Below the pieces are notes generated by a model, which worked only from the letters and a program-made list of their open reading frames with translations, had not been told where the DNA came from and did not search any database. Made by a program: the position numbers and the translations under genes. Shown here piece after piece: positions 8,942 through 15,410 of a DNA stretch of 15,528 nt. The stretch comes from CAYRFF01 sp964436125 (GTDB lineage: Bacteria; Bacteroidota; Bacteroidia; Chitinophagales; Saprospiraceae): the NCBI GenBank assembly GCA_964436125.1, contig CAYTBT010000052.1, positions 1 through 15,528 of the forward strand, in the 5' to 3' direction. Within the stretch, counting starts at the first letter, position 1. Each line of letters starts with the position of its first letter.

Positions 8942-8964
8942 CAGCTTGATTGAATGTCAAGCTG
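8942..8964. repeat. 8-bp stem, 7-nt loop inverted repeat
   Basis: CAGCTTGA (8942-8949) is perfectly complementary to TCAAGCTG (8957-8964) around TTGAATG. No T-run follows on either strand, so it is not a canonical intrinsic terminator. It is the first of a set of hairpins packed into about 95 nt upstream of the synthase operon. Confidence 0.55.
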
Positions 8965-9006
8965 TCGTAGGAGGATCCCTCATCATTGATACAATTGATG
9001 TCAATG

Positions 9007-9035
9007 GTTTCATATAAGCTTCGCTTATATGAAAC
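9007..9035. repeat. perfect 13-bp hairpin with TTC loop
   Basis: GTTTCATATAAGC (9007-9019) pairs perfectly with GCTTATATGAAAC (9023-9035) around a three-base TTC loop. It lies about 105 nt upstream of the -7 box of the synthase operon and outside the expected transcript. There is no T-tract on either strand. Possible roles are a DNA-level operator, a REP/MITE-like palindrome, or a terminator for read-through from an unseen transcript. Confidence 0.65.
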
Positions 9036-9139
9036 TTCAAGCGGTCATCTTCAATTTCTACGCGCGCACTTCAGAGTATAGTCTGATATGGCTTAAGGGT
9101 AAAATAAAAGATAGATTATACAACTAATTAAGATATGTG

Positions 9140-9147
9140 TACATTTG
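9140..9147 (+). promoter_or_regulatory. candidate -7 box (TACATTTG) of the synthase operon
   Basis: TACATTTG is an exact match to the Bacteroidota -7 consensus TAnnTTTG, 56 nt before the synthase ATG. This would give a leader of about 50 nt. The -33 region is AT-rich without a clear TTG, so strength or activator dependence cannot be judged. Confidence 0.5.
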
Positions 9148-9203
9148 TCCTTTGAAATAAGAGGAAATGTAATTAATTAACAAGGAAAAGATTACTTGAT
9201 ATT

Positions 9204-10457
9204 ATGGCAGATTTGTTTGATAAATTTGATTCACATCGTGGAAATCTAGGAAACTATGCCGATGAAGCAGAAGGGTATTATATGTTTCCGAAACTCGTAG
9301 GCGAGATAGATAGCAGGATGAAATTTAATGGAAAAGAATGCGTAATGTGGAGCATAAATGATTATCTGGGACTGGCCAATAATCCGGAGGTAAGGAAAAT
9401 CGATGCTGAAGCAGCAAAACGCTGGGGGCTTGCTTATCCTATGGGCTCTAGGATGATGAGTGGACAGACTGAATACCATGAAAAACTTGAACAAGAGCTT
9501 GCAGAATTTGTGGAGAAGGATGCTTCATTTGTTCTTAATTATGGTTATCAAGGGTTTATGTCTGTTATAGATGCTATTGTGGATAGACATGATGTAATTA
9601 TCCACGATGCGGATATTCATGCATGCCTTATTGATGGAGTACGTTTACATAATGGAAAACGCTATGCTTATGAGCATAATAACGTCCAGAGTCTTAAGGA
9701 AAAACTCGAGCGCGCCAAGGCTCGCATAGAGAAAACCGGTGGTGGTATCCTTGTGATTACAGAAGGTGTATATGGCATGCGAGGCGACCAAGGAAATATC
9801 AAGGAAATATGCGCCTTGAAAGAGAATTATGATTTCCGTTTATTGGTGGATGATGCTCATGGCTTCGGAACACTGGGAAGTCAGGGGAAAGGAACCGGAG
9901 TCCATCAAGGATGTCAGGACGGGATAGATATATACTTAGCGACATTTGCGAAAGCTATGGCGAGCATAGGGGGATTTGTGGCAGCAGATAAAGAGGTAAT
10001 TAAGTACTTGAAGTATTTGATGCGTTCTCAGATATTTGCAAAATCACTGCCGATGCCTATCGTTGAAGGTGCATTGAAACGCCTTGCGCTTATTAAACAG
10101 AACCCGGAATTTAAACAGAAACTATGGGATAATGTGAAAGCATTGAAGAAAGGCTTGAAGGCAGACGGATTTAATATAGGTACAACCAATACTGCGGTTA
10201 CGCCGGTATATCTTGAAGGTACAATAGAGGAAGCCATGGGCCTCGTGTATGACTTGCGGGAGAATCATCAGATTTTCTGCTCCATTGTCGTGCCTCCCGT
10301 TATTCCACAAGGAATGATGATATTGCGATTAATTCCTACTGCTTCACATACAAGCGAAGATATTGAAGCAACTATTGAGGCGTTTAAAATTATTAAGGAA
10401 AACCTAAGCGCCGGGAAGTATTCCGGGACAAAAAATAAGGAGGCCGATCTTGCGTGA
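9204..10457 (+). CDS. alpha-oxoamine synthase, serine palmitoyltransferase-like
   Basis: PLP-dependent fold-type I enzyme of the alpha-oxoamine synthase family, which condenses an amino acid with an acyl thioester and releases CO2. 417 aa. Key residues are visible: H139 in DADIHACLIDG, which stacks on PLP in this family; D216 and H219 in LLVDDAHGFGTLG; and the Schiff-base lysine K250 in TFAKAMASIGGF. The TFAK-ASIGGF form resembles serine palmitoyltransferase (TFSKS-ASIGGF) more than 2-amino-3-ketobutyrate ligase (TLGKALGGASGG). The N-terminus and the stretch RSQIFAKSLPMPIVEGALKRL are typical of a Bacteroidota-specific subgroup often annotated only as an aminotransferase. It is first in a three-gene operon with a VOC protein and an SDR reductase, which supports synthesis of a sphingoid or capnine-like base. 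Serine versus cysteate as substrate cannot be told from sequence, and threonine catabolism (Kbl) remains possible. Confidence 0.82.
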   Translation: MADLFDKFDSHRGNLGNYADEAEGYYMFPKLVGEIDSRMKFNGKECVMWSINDYLGLANNPEVRKIDAEAAKRWGLAYPMGSRMMSGQTEYHEKLEQELAEFVEKDASFVLNYGYQGFMSVIDAIVDRHDVIIHDADIHACLIDGVRLHNGKRYAYEHNNVQSLKEKLERAKARIEKTGGGILVITEGVYGMRGDQGNIKEICALKENYDFRLLVDDAHGFGTLGSQGKGTGVHQGCQDGIDIYLATFAKAMASIGGFVAADKEVIKYLKYLMRSQIFAKSLPMPIVEGALKRLALIKQNPEFKQKLWDNVKALKKGLKADGFNIGTTNTAVTPVYLEGTIEEAMGLVYDLRENHQIFCSIVVPPVIPQGMMILRLIPTASHTSEDIEATIEAFKIIKENLSAGKYSGTKNKEADLA

Positions 10458-10467
10458 TCATGGATAA

Positions 10468-11538
10468 ATGTGTGATATGAATGATGTGATATTTTCCGGT
10501 ATCCAACAGATAGGTATCGGGGTTAAGGATGTGCACAAATCGTGGAAGTGGTATAGGGAAAACCTTGGTTTTGATGTACCGATATTTGAGGAAAGGGCTA
10601 CTGCTGAATTAATGCTTCCCTATACCGGAGGTGAGCCTCGGGACCGACATGCTGTCTTGGCACTGAATATGAAAGGTGGAGGCGGCCTAGAAGTATGGCA
10701 ATACGTTGGCAGGGTTCCGGAGAAGGCTCAATTTGATATACGATATGGTGATTTGGGAATAAATTGTGTCAAGGTAAAGTCGGATGATATTGAAGCAGCA
10801 TTTAAATTGCATCGGAAGCGAGGATTGAATGTGCTTACAGAGCTTACTGAAATGCCGGATGGGAGAAAGCATTATTTTCTTGCGGATCCCGATGGCAATA
10901 AATTTGAGCTTGTTGAGAGTGATATTGCCTTCAGTAAACCGGATTTCCCCTCCGGTGGAATTATAGGTGCTACAATGGGCTGTAGCGATATTGACAAGAG
11001 CATAAGCTTTTATGAACAAGTACTCGGATATGATGAGATTGTGTACAGAACAGATGGTCTTCAAGAGGACCTTAAAGGACTCGCTACAGATGCGGTACAG
11101 GGCGAAAGGGTGCTTTTAAGAAGAACAAAACCGGTTGAGGGTGCTTTCTCACGCTTGCTGGGTAATACGGAAATAGAGCTGTTTAAAGCATCAGATTTTC
11201 AGGGTAGGAAAATATATGAAGATAGATTCTGGGGGGATATAGGCTTTATTCACTTGTGTTATGATATCAGTAATATGGATGCACTGAGAGAGCATTGCGC
11301 CGAGAATGGAGCTGCTTTTACAGTTGATAGCGATCCGACATTTGATATGGGGGAAGCCGCCGGACATTTTTCATACATAGAAGATCCAGATGGCGCCTTG
11401 ATAGAATTTGTGGAAACACACAGAATTCCCATTATGAAAAAAATCGGATGGTACTTGAATTTAACGAAGCGTAATCCGCGGAAAGCTTTACCGTCCTGGA
11501 TGCTGAAAATGCTTTCCTTGAACAGGGTGCGTAATTAA
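10468..11538 (+). CDS. two-domain VOC (glyoxalase/dioxygenase superfamily) protein
   Basis: Vicinal-oxygen-chelate protein of 356 aa with two tandem domains. Domain 1 (about 11-150) runs from IQQIGIGVKDVHKSWKWYR to the closing FLADPDGNKFELVE; domain 2 (about 163-318) runs from GATMGCSDIDKSISFYEQ to YIEDPDGALIEFVE. The DPDGN/DPDGA loops and FELVE/IEFVE strands are classic. The usual first-strand histidine is replaced by Gln (Q14) in domain 1 and is absent in domain 2. H262 (IGFIHLCYDI) and E313 remain in domain 2, so the metal site may be partial or shared between domains. A basic tail follows, with WYLNLTKRNPRKALPSWM. It starts 10 nt after the synthase stop and is surely cotranscribed. A second in-frame ATG lies at 10477. 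The substrate is unknown; I do not recognise a characterised homologue. Confidence 0.78.
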   Translation: MCDMNDVIFSGIQQIGIGVKDVHKSWKWYRENLGFDVPIFEERATAELMLPYTGGEPRDRHAVLALNMKGGGGLEVWQYVGRVPEKAQFDIRYGDLGINCVKVKSDDIEAAFKLHRKRGLNVLTELTEMPDGRKHYFLADPDGNKFELVESDIAFSKPDFPSGGIIGATMGCSDIDKSISFYEQVLGYDEIVYRTDGLQEDLKGLATDAVQGERVLLRRTKPVEGAFSRLLGNTEIELFKASDFQGRKIYEDRFWGDIGFIHLCYDISNMDALREHCAENGAAFTVDSDPTFDMGEAAGHFSYIEDPDGALIEFVETHRIPIMKKIGWYLNLTKRNPRKALPSWMLKMLSLNRVRN

Positions 11539-11566
11539 GATGCGTACCGTGAATTATGGATAAATT

Positions 11567-12361
11567 ATGGATGATTATAGAGGGAAATGGATATGGATAA
11601 CCGGGGCCTCCGCAGGCCTCGGAAAGGCCCTAGCACTTGCCTATGATAAAATGAATGCACATCTTATCTTGTCATCGAGAAGAAAAGAGGTGCTAGAGCA
11701 GGTTAAAAGTGAGTGCTCAGGGCTGGGAGAAAAACATATTTTACCTCTGGATCTGGAAAATTACAGCCATCTGGACTCCGCGATGGATACAATCCTCAGT
11801 TTTACTGATCGTGTCGATATTCTGATTAATAATGGTGGCGTCAGCCAACGTTCAGAGGCAATTGAAACCGGAATAGATGTCAGTAAGAGGATTATGGACA
11901 TAAATTTTCTCGGCACGGTAGCGCTTACCAAGGCAGTATTGCCGCTTATGGTGAATGCAGGTAGCGGACAGATCGTTGTGATAAGTAGTGTTGTAGGAAA
12001 ATTTGGGAGCCCATTCAGAAGTTCATATTCTGCCTCCAAGCACGCCTTATTTGGCTACTTCGATTCCCTGAGATTTGAGCTAGAGGATAAGGGAATTGAT
12101 ATTACGATGATATGCCCCGGATTTATTCATACCGATGTCTCACGCAATGCCCTGTCAGAAGACGGAAGTCCTACGCAGGTTATGGATGAGAAAACAAAAA
12201 ATGGACTAGAACCGGCGGAATTTGCCCGCAGGGCAGTAAAAGCAATAAGGCAGCATAAGAAAGAAGTCTATATCGGGAAGACTGAAATCCTGGCAATCTA
12301 TTTACGCCGATATTTCCCCGCCTTATTTAGATATGTGATTAAACGGTCCAATGTACGTTGA
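11567..12361 (+). CDS. short-chain dehydrogenase/reductase (3-ketosphinganine reductase- or DHRS7-like)
   Basis: Classical SDR, 264 aa. The Rossmann cofactor motif TGASAGLG is at 12-19. Arg pair R38/R39 after strand 2 suggests NADPH preference. NNGG is at 88-91, and the catalytic residues are N113 (region MDINFLG), S140, Y154 and K158 (YSASK). ICPGFIHTDV follows strand 6, and a basic, partly hydrophobic C-terminal segment (IYLRRYFPALFRYVIKR) may associate with membrane. This layout resembles DHRS7 and 3-ketodihydrosphingosine reductases. It follows the VOC gene by 28 nt. In context, reduction of the 3-keto product of the upstream synthase is the best guess. SDR substrate cannot be read from motifs alone, so the role is inference. 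The ATG at 11567 gives the usual short N-terminus. Confidence 0.85.
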   Translation: MDDYRGKWIWITGASAGLGKALALAYDKMNAHLILSSRRKEVLEQVKSECSGLGEKHILPLDLENYSHLDSAMDTILSFTDRVDILINNGGVSQRSEAIETGIDVSKRIMDINFLGTVALTKAVLPLMVNAGSGQIVVISSVVGKFGSPFRSSYSASKHALFGYFDSLRFELEDKGIDITMICPGFIHTDVSRNALSEDGSPTQVMDEKTKNGLEPAEFARRAVKAIRQHKKEVYIGKTEILAIYLRRYFPALFRYVIKRSNVR

Positions 12362-12422
12362 GCATAGACTCCTCTTTTCCTCGATTGATGAACACGGTCG
12401 ATTTTTCGGTAAAAGAATATTT

Positions 12423-12453
12423 TTTGTAAATGAATAAATTATTAGTACCTTTG
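12423..12453 (+). promoter_or_regulatory. rpsA promoter (-33 TTTG, -7 TACCTTTG)
   Basis: TTTG at 12423-12426 and TACCTTTG at 12446-12453 are separated by 19 nt, the textbook Bacteroidota primary sigma factor arrangement. Transcription should start near 12458-12460. The resulting leader of about 37 nt is AT-rich and has no Shine-Dalgarno sequence, common in this phylum for ribosomal protein genes. Confidence 0.85.
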
Positions 12454-12495
12454 CGCCGCTAATTTTATTTGTTAACCTTAAAAATTGATTCTTTT

Positions 12496-14505
12496 ATGAT
12501 GACTGATGAAAAGAATCCTCAAGAGGAGAACGCAACAACTCCTGAAGAAGAAAAAGTTGTAGAGCTAGAAACACAGGAAACAGAAACTACAACAGACAAT
12601 CACACCGAAAACGCAGATGCTACTGCAGAGCAGAAATCAGATGCTGATGGGAGCGATGCAGAGAAAAAAGATAAAGTAGAAGAAAATACCCCGGAAGAAA
12701 AGGAAGAAGAAAAAGTTGCACATGACGACTTTGACTGGGATAGCGGAAACTTCCAAGGACCTGTATATGATCCGGAAGAATACGCGCGACTTGAAAAAGA
12801 ATACGAGGCAACAATAGTTGACCTTAATGCCAATGAGATAGTAAGCGGAGAAGTGACTTCTATTTCCGATGGTGACGTGGTACTCGACCTCAACTATAAA
12901 TCCAATGGAATAGTTAATCTCTCTGAATTCAGGAATAAAGAAGATCTTGAAGTCGGTGACAAGGTGGAAGTATTTGTCGAGAAACTCGAAGATGAAAACG
13001 GCAGACTTGTTTTGTCAAGAAGAAAAGCTCGACTCCTGGGAGCGTGGGAAGATATCAAGGAATCTTACCAAAACGATAAAGTTATTAAAGGTCGTGTAAT
13101 CTCCAAGACCAAAGGTGGCCTCATCGTTGATATAGGTGGCCTCGAGACATTCTTGCCGGGCTCGCAGATTGATATTAAACCCATTATCGACTACGATTCT
13201 TATGTAGGAAAAACAATGGAATTCAAGGTTGTGAAAATTAATGAAGCAATTAAGAATGCTGTCGTATCTCATAAAGCACTTATTGAAAGTGATCTTGCTG
13301 AGCAGCGAGAAGAGATTATTTCCTCACTAGAAAAAGGTCAAGTGCTTGAAGGTACTGTGAAAAACCTTACAGACTTCGGTGCATTTATGGATCTCGGTGG
13401 AGTGGATGGTCTCCTTTATATAACTGATATTTCTTGGGGACGTATAAATCACCCGAGCGATGTCCTCAGCCTTAACGATACCGTCAATGTGGTCGTACTC
13501 GACTTTAATGAGAATAAAAAGCGGATTTCACTCGGCTTAAAGCAGTTGAAGCCGCATCCATGGGATGTTCTCGATGAAGAAATTAAAGAAGGTGCCAAGG
13601 TGAAAGGCCGTATTGTGAATATCGAAGACTATGGAGCATTTATGGAAATTCAGCCGGGTGTTGAAGGACTTATTCATATTTCTGAAGTGTCCTGGAGCAA
13701 CCAACCTATAAATGCAAGAGAATATTTTACTCTAGGTGAAGAGCATGAAGCAATTATTGCTACTATTGATAAGGAAGAAAGGAAAATGTCCTTGTCTATC
13801 AAGCAATTGACCAAGGATCCGTGGGATGATATCCAAGATAAATATCCTGTAGGCAGTACCCATACCGGAGAGGTGAAAAACCTCACTCCTTATGGTGTAT
13901 TTGTCGAGCTTGAAGAAGGTATCGGCGGGATGATTCACATCTCCGATTTAAGCTGGACCAAGCGATATTCGCATCCTTCAGAATTTACTTCCGTCGGTGA
14001 CGACATTGAGATTATGATCCTCGAGATCGATAAGGAAGATAGAAAACTCTCCCTCGGACACAAGCAACTTGAAGAGAATCCGTGGGATACATTTGGAAAA
14101 GTATTCCCCGTAGGTTCTTATCATAAAGCTACTATCTTGAGGAAGGATAAGAAAGGAGCTATCGTTCAACTTCCGTATGGACTTGAAGCATTTGCACCCA
14201 TAAGTCACCTTAAGAAAGAAGATGGCACTATGGCTGAAGTGGATGATGTCCTTACTTTTAAAGTTATTGAGTTTAATCGCGACGACAAGCGTATTCTTGT
14301 ATCGCATAGAAGATACCTCGATGATATCAAGAAGGAAGCCCACGATAAAGTACGAGATGAAAAGCGTCAGGAACGACGCAAAGTTCAGAAATCTATTAAA
14401 CAACAACGTTCACGTATCGAGAGAACTACTCTCGGCGAACTTGAGACCTTTAGTGAATTGAAAAATAGATTGAGTAATGATGATTCTGCTTCTGAGCAGG
14501 AGTAA
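12496..14505 (+). CDS. rpsA: 30S ribosomal protein S1
   Basis: Ribosomal protein S1, which binds mRNA and helps initiation on messages with weak ribosome binding sites. About 669 aa with six S1 domains, at roughly 115-175, 195-260, 280-345, 365-433, 452-520 and 538-603. Domains 3-5 carry the clearest signatures (TDFGAFMDL...GLLYITDISW, EDYGAFMEI...GLIHISEVSW, TPYGVFVEL...GMIHISDLSW). Domains 1, 2 and 6 are more diverged, as usual. An extra N-terminal region of about 100 residues is highly acidic and probably disordered. The C-terminal tail is basic (KRQERRKVQKSIKQQRSR) and then acidic. Adjacent ATGs at 12496 and 12499 both fit. The in-frame TTG at 12469 would sit only about 10 nt from the predicted transcription start and is rejected. 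It has its own promoter and terminator. Confidence 0.95.
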   Translation: MMTDEKNPQEENATTPEEEKVVELETQETETTTDNHTENADATAEQKSDADGSDAEKKDKVEENTPEEKEEEKVAHDDFDWDSGNFQGPVYDPEEYARLEKEYEATIVDLNANEIVSGEVTSISDGDVVLDLNYKSNGIVNLSEFRNKEDLEVGDKVEVFVEKLEDENGRLVLSRRKARLLGAWEDIKESYQNDKVIKGRVISKTKGGLIVDIGGLETFLPGSQIDIKPIIDYDSYVGKTMEFKVVKINEAIKNAVVSHKALIESDLAEQREEIISSLEKGQVLEGTVKNLTDFGAFMDLGGVDGLLYITDISWGRINHPSDVLSLNDTVNVVVLDFNENKKRISLGLKQLKPHPWDVLDEEIKEGAKVKGRIVNIEDYGAFMEIQPGVEGLIHISEVSWSNQPINAREYFTLGEEHEAIIATIDKEERKMSLSIKQLTKDPWDDIQDKYPVGSTHTGEVKNLTPYGVFVELEEGIGGMIHISDLSWTKRYSHPSEFTSVGDDIEIMILEIDKEDRKLSLGHKQLEENPWDTFGKVFPVGSYHKATILRKDKKGAIVQLPYGLEAFAPISHLKKEDGTMAEVDDVLTFKVIEFNRDDKRILVSHRRYLDDIKKEAHDKVRDEKRQERRKVQKSIKQQRSRIERTTLGELETFSELKNRLSNDDSASEQE

Positions 14506-14531
14506 GCAGAGAGTAATATAGAGTTTATTTT

Positions 14532-14568
14532 AAGACCCGGATATTGCTCGTCAAGTCCGGGTTTTTTA
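14532..14568 (+). terminator. intrinsic terminator of rpsA
   Basis: ACCCGGA (14535-14541) pairs with TCCGGGT (14556-14562), extended by A/T and G-T pairs at the base and by an inner TTG/CAA pairing around CTCGT. A run of T residues follows immediately (14562-14567). It lies about 27 nt after the rpsA stop codon. Confidence 0.9.
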
Positions 14569-14609
14569 TTTCGATGCAATACTTAGAATTCCCGGTAGTG
14601 TCCTCATAG

Positions 14610-14795
14610 TTCTCGCAAGATACTCCTGATTTTCATATATCTGATATAAGCTTCCGCAAATGTTTTCTCGATTCTCGCAAGGCACTCCTGATTTTTATAA
14701 AACAGGTACAAGCTTTCGCAAATGCCCTTTTGCTTTTCCTGTTACATTCCTGGTTTTTATAAATCAGATACAAGCTTCCGCAAATGTTTTCACAA
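14610..14795. repeat. three 62-bp imperfect tandem repeats
   Basis: Units 14610-14671, 14672-14733 and 14734-14795 align with no insertion or deletion. The best-kept core, AAGCTTYCGCAAATG, occurs at 14648, 14710 and 14772, exactly 62 nt apart each time. TTCTCGCAAG opens units 1 and 2 at 14610 and 14672, while unit 3 has drifted there. A CCTGRTTTT block sits mid-unit in all three. In units 2 and 3 it is followed by ATAAAaCAG or ATAAAtCAG, giving a small palindrome (CCTG...CAGG in unit 2). The array starts 42 nt after the rpsA terminator. The function is unknown. Confidence 0.85.
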
Positions 14796-14853
14796 AACGC
14801 CAACTTAGATTTACCCTAGTGATAAAAAACTGAGGGTTTTGCAATTTGGCGTT
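14796..14853. repeat. 58-nt nested hairpin abutting the tandem repeats
   Basis: AACGCCAA (14796-14803) is perfectly complementary to TTGGCGTT (14846-14853). Inside, ACCCTAGT (14813-14820) pairs with ACT-G-AGGGT (14829-14837) with one bulged G. The two stems are separated by a nearly symmetrical internal loop of 9 and 8 nt. It begins exactly where the third 62-bp unit ends. It could be a small structured RNA, a terminator-like element without a T-run, or a short palindromic insertion. Confidence 0.6.
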
Positions 14854-15356
14854 ACACGTATATTAAGCCAAAATCATTGAGTACTAAAATTTATTAAGGC
14901 TGAAGCGACTTTATAGGTTATTTATCATCTTGGATAGCTACGACCAGCCTGTAAAATGTAGATGGATTATCACATAGAGAATGTTTTTCTACTACACGAA
15001 TGAATAGAATGAACAAGTTTGTCGGTTTATGCAATAGATTCAATAGATAGAGTAGGCGCAGACTCGATGGATTATCTACAGTAAGACATTGTTTTGAAAA
15101 AGAAGATGATGTAAAAAATCAGAACCATATAGTCTATTAATACTTGATAATCAACGGGTAAAGCTTGACCATAAACATTATGTGATATTTTGAAGTCGGA
15201 AGTGAACTTTCAGAGGACTTAAGAAGTTGTAAGAGGTGCATATAAATAGGAGGAAAAATAAGCGAGAGTCATAAAAATTTTAATTATTTTTTGATAGCTA
15301 GGATTCACTCCAGGACTATATTGTAAGCATTTGAAGAGAAGATTGTCAGAAAAAGA

Positions 15357-15408
15357 TTAATTATTTTTCAGAAAAGGCTTGCGGAATAGAAATAAGTTCA
15401 TATATTTG
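15357..15408 (+). promoter_or_regulatory. strong promoter at the right edge (probable rRNA operon promoter)
   Basis: TTG at 15379-15381 and TATATTTG at 15401-15408 are 19 nt apart, the same geometry as the rpsA promoter. An A/T tract, TTAATTATTTTT (15357-15368), lies just upstream of the -33 box like an UP element. Transcription should start near 15413-15415. No protein start follows within the window, and the downstream leader looks like a stable-RNA leader. Confidence 0.75.
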
Positions 15409-15410
15409 CA

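Larger units (their letters stand above)
8714..9203. other. 490-nt divergent intergenic region rich in inverted repeats
   Basis: No credible coding sequence is visible on either strand. The region separates the acyl-CoA ligase (minus) from the synthase operon (plus). It holds an inverted repeat near the ligase start (8771-8796), a hairpin at 8942-8964, a shorter CATTGA/TCAATG pair (8984-9006), the 13-bp stem at 9007-9035 and a -7 box at 9140-9147. The part from about 8800 to 8940 shows nothing I can identify. Confidence 0.6.
14569..15350. other. long non-coding region before the right-edge promoter
   Basis: Apart from the tandem repeats and the nested hairpin at its left end, the stretch from about 14855 to 15350 shows no coding sequence of credible length on either strand, no tRNA cloverleaf that I can find and no clear promoter. 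It has an 11-nt direct repeat GATGGATTATC (14961 and 15066) and two copies of TTAATTATTTTT (15280 and 15357). Short open stretches are broken by stops in all frames I checked by eye, and I could not identify a decayed gene. Confidence 0.5.

Noticed and set aside
9007..9035. Intrinsic terminator
   Set aside because: The stem is strong enough but has no T-tract on either strand, and both flanking genes are transcribed away from it.
12469..12495. TTG start for rpsA
   Set aside because: It lies about 10 nt from the predicted transcription start, and two ATGs in frame at 12496 and 12499 give a typical S1 N-terminus.
13978..14406. 142-codon antisense open frame within rpsA
   Set aside because: It runs opposite to a strongly conserved S1 coding region and shows no family signature, so it is a shadow of the real frame.
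14610..14795. CRISPR-like array
   Set aside because: The 62-nt units are similar over their whole length with no unique spacers, are too diverged for CRISPR repeats, and no cas gene is nearby.
14855..15350. Decayed transposase or other pseudogene in the non-coding region
   Set aside because: Reading by eye gave only short open stretches with frequent stops and no recognisable family motif; a translated search would be needed to support it.
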